Source of the DNA: Aalborgiella sp963841045
Lineage (GTDB): Bacteria > Pseudomonadota > Gammaproteobacteria > Burkholderiales > Burkholderiaceae_C
NCBI GenBank assembly: GCA_963841045.1
Contig: CAWJBD010000007.1
Span: 62,001 to 126,000 of the forward strand
Length of the DNA stretch: 64,000 nt
Reading direction: 5' to 3'
The notes beneath the pieces were generated by a model. It saw nothing but the letters and a program-made list of their open reading frames with translations. It made no database searches and was not told the DNA's origin. A program made the translations under genes and the position numbers. Below are positions 60,357 to 64,000 of the stretch, in pieces (position 1 is the first letter of the stretch; every line of letters starts with the position of its first letter).

Positions 60357-61910
60357 ATGCAACTCAATCCCGCAGAAATCTCTGATCTGATCAAAAGCCG
60401 TATCGAAGGCTTGTCAGCCAGCGCGAACATTCGCAACCAAGGCACTGTGGTTTCAGTGACCGACGGCATTTGCCGCATTCACGGTCTATCAGACGTGATG
60501 CAAGGTGAGATGTTGGAATTCCCAGCCGGTAGCGATGGTTTGCCTACCTACGGTTTGGCCTTGAACTTGGAGCGCGACTCTGTAGGTTCCGTGATTTTGG
60601 GTGAATACGAGCACATCTCTGAAGGCGACACAGTCAAATGTACTGGCCGTATTTTGGAGGTTCCAGTCGGTCCCGAGTTGCGTGGTCGCGTGGTGAACGC
60701 TTTGGGTCAGCCCATTGACGGCAAAGGCCCAATCAACGCCAAGATGACAGACGTGATTGAAAAAGTTGCGCCAGGCGTGATTGCACGTAAATCTGTTGAC
60801 CAACCCATGCAAACTGGTTTGAAATCCATTGATTCGATGGTTCCAGTGGGTCGTGGTCAGCGTGAATTGATCATTGGCGATCGCCAAACCGGTAAAACTG
60901 CGGTAGCGATTGACGCCATCATCAACCAAAAGGGTCAAAACATGACCTGTATTTACGTTGCGATTGGTCAGAAAGCTTCTTCCATTAAGAACGTGGTTCG
61001 CTCATTAGAGCAAGCCGGCGCCATGGAATACACCATCGTGGTGGCAGCGACCGCTTCAGAATCTGCAGCGATGCAATATGTTAGCGCTTACTCAGGCTGT
61101 ACCATGGGCGAATACTTCCGCGATCGCGGTGAAGATGCGCTGATTGTGTATGACGATTTGTCTAAGCAAGCCGTGGCTTATCGCCAAGTTTCCTTGTTGC
61201 TGCGCCGTCCACCAGGTCGCGAAGCGTACCCTGGCGACGTGTTTTATCTCCACAGCCGTTTGTTAGAGCGTGCCGCTCGTGTGAACGAAAAATATGTTGA
61301 AGACTTCACCAAAGGCGCAGTCAAAGGCAAAACAGGTTCTTTAACAGCTTTGCCAATTATTGAAACCCAAGCGGGTGACGTTTCTGCATTCGTGCCAACC
61401 AATGTGATTTCGATTACTGACGGCCAGATCTTCTTGGAAACATCGCTGTTTAACGCAGGTATTCGTCCTGCGATTAACGCGGGTATTTCTGTGTCTCGTG
61501 TGGGTGGTGCTGCACAAACCAAAATCATCAAGAATTTGTCAGGCGGTATCCGTACCGATTTGGCGCAGTATCGCGAATTGGCAGCGTTTGCACAGTTTGC
61601 TTCTGATTTGGATGAAGCCACACGCAAACAGCTGGACCGCGGTGCGCGCGTGACTGAATTGCTCAAGCAAGCACAGTACACACCACAACCAATTAGCTTG
61701 ATGGGTGCAACTTTGTTTGCAGTCAACAAAGGCTTCATGGACGACATCGCTGTCAACAAGGTATTGTCATTTGAGCACGGCTTGCATGGCTACTTGAAAG
61801 ACAAACACGCTGCACTATTGGCAAAATTAGAAGCTGCAAAAGCAATGGACAAAGACGCGGAAGCTGAATTGACTGCTGCAACTACAGCGTTCAAAAAGTC
61901 ATTTGCATAA
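60357..61910 (+). CDS. atpA: ATP synthase F1 subunit alpha
   Basis: A 517-residue subunit. The P-loop is GDRQTGKTAVAIDA near residue 170, and the signature PAINAGISVSRVGGAAQ is near 365. The N-terminus QLNPAEISDLIKSRIEGLS is typical of proteobacterial AtpA. It carries the regulatory, non-catalytic nucleotide sites. AAGGAAAG precedes ATG. Length and motif set are normal, so no indel affects it. Confidence 0.98.
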   Translation: MQLNPAEISDLIKSRIEGLSASANIRNQGTVVSVTDGICRIHGLSDVMQGEMLEFPAGSDGLPTYGLALNLERDSVGSVILGEYEHISEGDTVKCTGRILEVPVGPELRGRVVNALGQPIDGKGPINAKMTDVIEKVAPGVIARKSVDQPMQTGLKSIDSMVPVGRGQRELIIGDRQTGKTAVAIDAIINQKGQNMTCIYVAIGQKASSIKNVVRSLEQAGAMEYTIVVAATASESAAMQYVSAYSGCTMGEYFRDRGEDALIVYDDLSKQAVAYRQVSLLLRRPPGREAYPGDVFYLHSRLLERAARVNEKYVEDFTKGAVKGKTGSLTALPIIETQAGDVSAFVPTNVISITDGQIFLETSLFNAGIRPAINAGISVSRVGGAAQTKIIKNLSGGIRTDLAQYRELAAFAQFASDLDEATRKQLDRGARVTELLKQAQYTPQPISLMGATLFAVNKGFMDDIAVNKVLSFEHGLHGYLKDKHAALLAKLEAAKAMDKDAEAELTAATTAFKKSFA

Positions 61911-61946
61911 GTTGCTTTGTAGTCAATAAACAGACAAGGGGCAATC

Positions 61947-62840
61947 ATGGCATCCGGCAAGGAACTACGCACCAAGATCAAATCGGTGGAAAACACCAAG
62001 AAGATCACCAAGGCGATGGAAATGATTTCTGTCTCCAAGATGCGCAAAGCGCAAGAGCGCATGCGCGCAGCGCGACCATACAGTGAAAAGATTCGCAACA
62101 TTGCTGCGAACTTGGGAGAAGCGAATCCTGAGTATGTGCACGCCTTCATGAAAACCAACGATGCCAAATCGGTCGGTTACATTGTGGTCAGTACAGACAA
62201 AGGTTTATGCGGTGGATTGAATACCAATCTGTTTCGCGCCTTAACCCTTCGCTTGCGTGATGGTCAGACTGCAGGTCAAACAGCACAATCGGTTGCCATT
62301 GGCAGCAAAGGTTTGGGCTTTTTGTCACGCATGGGAGCCAAAGTGGTGTCGCAAGTGACCCATTTAGGTGACAAACCTCATCTTGATAAATTAATCGGAC
62401 CCGTCAAGGTTTTGTTGGACGCGTATGCACGTGGCGAAATCAACTCAGTGGTGCTGTGCTACAACAAGTTTGTGACCACCATGCGTCAAGAGCCTGTGAC
62501 TGAGCAATTGTTGCCTTTGTCGCAAGCCAAGTTGCAAGAGCAAGCGCAACAGAGCGAAGCTACAACTGGTGTGAAGCATGGCTGGGATTACATTTATGAG
62601 CCTGATGCGCAAGCTGTGATTGACGATTTGTTGGTGCGTTATGCCGAAGCTTTGGTTTACCAAGCGGTCGCTGAAAACATTGCTTCAGAGCATGCTGCGC
62701 GCATGGTGGCAATGAAAGCCGCGACAGATAACGCTGGTAATGTGATCGCCGAGTTGAAGTTGATTTACAACAAAACTCGTCAAGCTGCCATTACCAAAGA
62801 GTTGTCAGAAATTGTGGCGGGTGCTGCAGCGGTGTCCTAA
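61947..62840 (+). CDS. atpG: ATP synthase F1 subunit gamma
   Basis: A 297-residue central rotor shaft. N-terminal helix GKELRTKIKSVENTKKITKA and MEMISVSKMRKAQ, glycine-rich STDKGLCGGLNTNLFR near 80, and C-terminal helix SEHAARMVAMKAATDNAGNV and LIYNKTRQAAITKELSEIVA are all conserved. Rotation couples proton flow to catalysis. Spacing to atpD is 86 bases, longer than elsewhere in the operon. Confidence 0.97.
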   Translation: MASGKELRTKIKSVENTKKITKAMEMISVSKMRKAQERMRAARPYSEKIRNIAANLGEANPEYVHAFMKTNDAKSVGYIVVSTDKGLCGGLNTNLFRALTLRLRDGQTAGQTAQSVAIGSKGLGFLSRMGAKVVSQVTHLGDKPHLDKLIGPVKVLLDAYARGEINSVVLCYNKFVTTMRQEPVTEQLLPLSQAKLQEQAQQSEATTGVKHGWDYIYEPDAQAVIDDLLVRYAEALVYQAVAENIASEHAARMVAMKAATDNAGNVIAELKLIYNKTRQAAITKELSEIVAGAAAVS

Positions 62841-62926
62841 TAGAGCCGTTGAAGCAAACAAGTTTTAAGTTTTAGTTCAAGTTTTTAGATTTTTAAGTTT
62901 TTGTATTAATTTTTTTGGAGCAAAAA

Positions 62927-64000
62927 ATGGCTCAAGTCCAAGGCAAAATTGTTCAGTGTATCGGTGCGGTGGTTGACGTGGAATTTCCACGCGACAAAAT
63001 GCCCAAAATTTATGACGCCCTCAAAATGGACGGCTCCACATTGACGCTGGAAGTTCAGCAGCAATTGGGTGACGGCATTGTGCGTACCATTGCGCTGGGA
63101 TCCTCCGACGGTTTGCGTCGCGGCATGATCGTGCAAAACACTGCACAGCCTATCATGGTTCCAGTTGGCAAAGCCACATTGGGTCGCATTATGGACGTGT
63201 TGGGTGCGCCGATTGACGAGCGTGGTCCAGTCGCTGCAACATTGACATCTTCTATTCACCGCAAAGCACCAGAATACGACGAGCTCAGCCCTTCACAAGA
63301 ATTGCTGGAAACCGGTATCAAGGTGATTGACTTGGTATGCCCATTCGCAAAGGGCGGTAAAGTTGGTTTGTTCGGTGGTGCGGGCGTGGGCAAAACCGTG
63401 AACATGATGGAATTGATCAACAACATCGCCAAAGCGCACAGCGGTTTGTCTGTGTTTGCGGGTGTGGGTGAGCGTACTCGTGAAGGTAACGACTTTTACC
63501 ACGAGATGGCTGACTCCAAAGTGGTTGATTTAGAAAACTTGGAAAACTCCAAAGTTGCGATGGTTTACGGCCAAATGAATGAGCCGCCAGGTAACCGTTT
63601 GCGCGTGGCTTTGACAGGTTTGACCATTGCCGAATCGTTCCGTGACGAAGGCAAAGACGTGTTGTTCTTCGTTGACAACATCTACCGTTACACATTGGCC
63701 GGTACCGAAGTGTCCGCCTTGTTGGGTCGTATGCCTTCTGCTGTGGGTTACCAACCTACACTGGCTGAAGAAATGGGTCGTTTGCAAGAACGTATCACAT
63801 CCACCAAAGTTGGCTCCATCACTTCTATCCAAGCCGTTTACGTGCCTGCGGATGACTTGACCGATCCATCACCTGCGACAACTTTTGCTCACTTGGACTC
63901 AACCGTTGTGTTGTCTCGTGACATTGCCTCTTTGGGTATCTACCCAGCGGTTGATCCATTGGATTCCACCAGCCGCCAGTTGTCACCATTGGTTGTGGGC
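62927..64000 (+). CDS. atpD: ATP synthase F1 subunit beta (3' end outside window)
   Basis: The first 358 codons of the catalytic subunit, open to the last base. It begins MAQVQGKIVQCIGAVVDVEF at ATG 62927 after TTGGAG. The P-loop GGAGVGKTVNMMELI is near residue 150, the catalytic glutamate in GVGERTREGND near 183, and the Walker B aspartate in VLFFVDNIYRY near 248. At the end is SRQLSPLVVG. In most bacteria that tyrosine pair region reads DNIFRFT, and here it is DNIYRYT, as in other betaproteobacteria. atpC would be expected next. Confidence 0.98.
   Translation, partial: MAQVQGKIVQCIGAVVDVEFPRDKMPKIYDALKMDGSTLTLEVQQQLGDGIVRTIALGSSDGLRRGMIVQNTAQPIMVPVGKATLGRIMDVLGAPIDERGPVAATLTSSIHRKAPEYDELSPSQELLETGIKVIDLVCPFAKGGKVGLFGGAGVGKTVNMMELINNIAKAHSGLSVFAGVGERTREGNDFYHEMADSKVVDLENLENSKVAMVYGQMNEPPGNRLRVALTGLTIAESFRDEGKDVLFFVDNIYRYTLAGTEVSALLGRMPSAVGYQPTLAEEMGRLQERITSTKVGSITSIQAVYVPADDLTDPSPATTFAHLDSTVVLSRDIASLGIYPAVDPLDSTSRQLSPLVVG

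Noticed and set aside
1..64000. tRNA, rRNA genes, CRISPR arrays and complete insertion sequences
   Set aside because: No TPsiC-like tRNA boxes, rRNA core sequences, regularly spaced repeats, or transposase motifs with terminal inverted repeats were seen in the gaps between genes.

Overview
The window looks like chromosome of a betaproteobacterium, order Burkholderiales and most probably family Comamonadaceae. Pointers are the gene order rplM-rpsI-DUF6776-bactofilin-erpA-anmK-M23 peptidase-tyrS, orphan Bug/TctC-type binding proteins, DUF1840, a methionine synthase lacking its homocysteine domain, and an atpIBEFHAGD operon. Base composition is moderate (about half GC by eye). No rRNA, tRNA, CRISPR array or complete insertion sequence was found.

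Layout. 1-8.2 kb: a Liv-type ABC importer operon flanked by two acyl-CoA ligase genes. 8.3-14.4 kb: Bug protein, DUF1840, carboxymuconolactone-decarboxylase-like protein, malic enzyme, thioesterase, small lipoprotein, AmpG-like permease. 14.6-22.3 kb: two-component system, secreted M14 peptidase, Atm1-type ABC exporter, MFS transporter, CaiB/BaiF CoA-transferase. 22.3-25.4 kb: an eroded, gene-poor stretch with two frameshifted oxidoreductase genes. 25.5-32.6 kb: CDGSH protein and the ribosomal/cell-envelope/Fe-S/tyrS block. 32.7-44.2 kb: broken CoA-transferase, OmpA-FecR pair, ybeY, LTA-synthase-like sulfatase, metH behind an SAH riboswitch, ion channel, lipase, tldD, gloA. 44.3-54.3 kb: a Crp/Fnr regulator divergent from a probable catabolic operon (two-subunit ThDP decarboxylase, GMC oxidoreductase, sulfatase, two Bug proteins, D-aminoacylase-type amidohydrolase). 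54.4-57.1 kb: lipA, a small exported protein, lipB, DUF493. 57.2-64 kb: the F1Fo ATP synthase operon, cut inside atpD.

The most unusual signal is a dispersed, partly palindromic repeat of about 65 bp, with 13 copies in 64 kb. Eight copies are intergenic. Five lie inside coding sequences: metH, tldD, lipB, an MFS transporter, and the signal-peptide region of the M14 peptidase. Four of these keep the reading frame, and the copies have lost the stop codon that the intergenic form would place in that frame. This resembles the protein-invading palindromic elements of Rickettsia, in an unrelated lineage.

A second pervasive feature is single-base frameshifts. At least ten genes are affected, including atpB, lipB, a histidine kinase and a Bug protein. 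Most lie in short homopolymers. Because atpB is normally needed, I read most of them as sequencing or assembly indels. A few, such as the CTT-TGA site in atpB and the lipB shift beside a repeat, deserve a direct check. Affected genes are annotated across their full inferred span.
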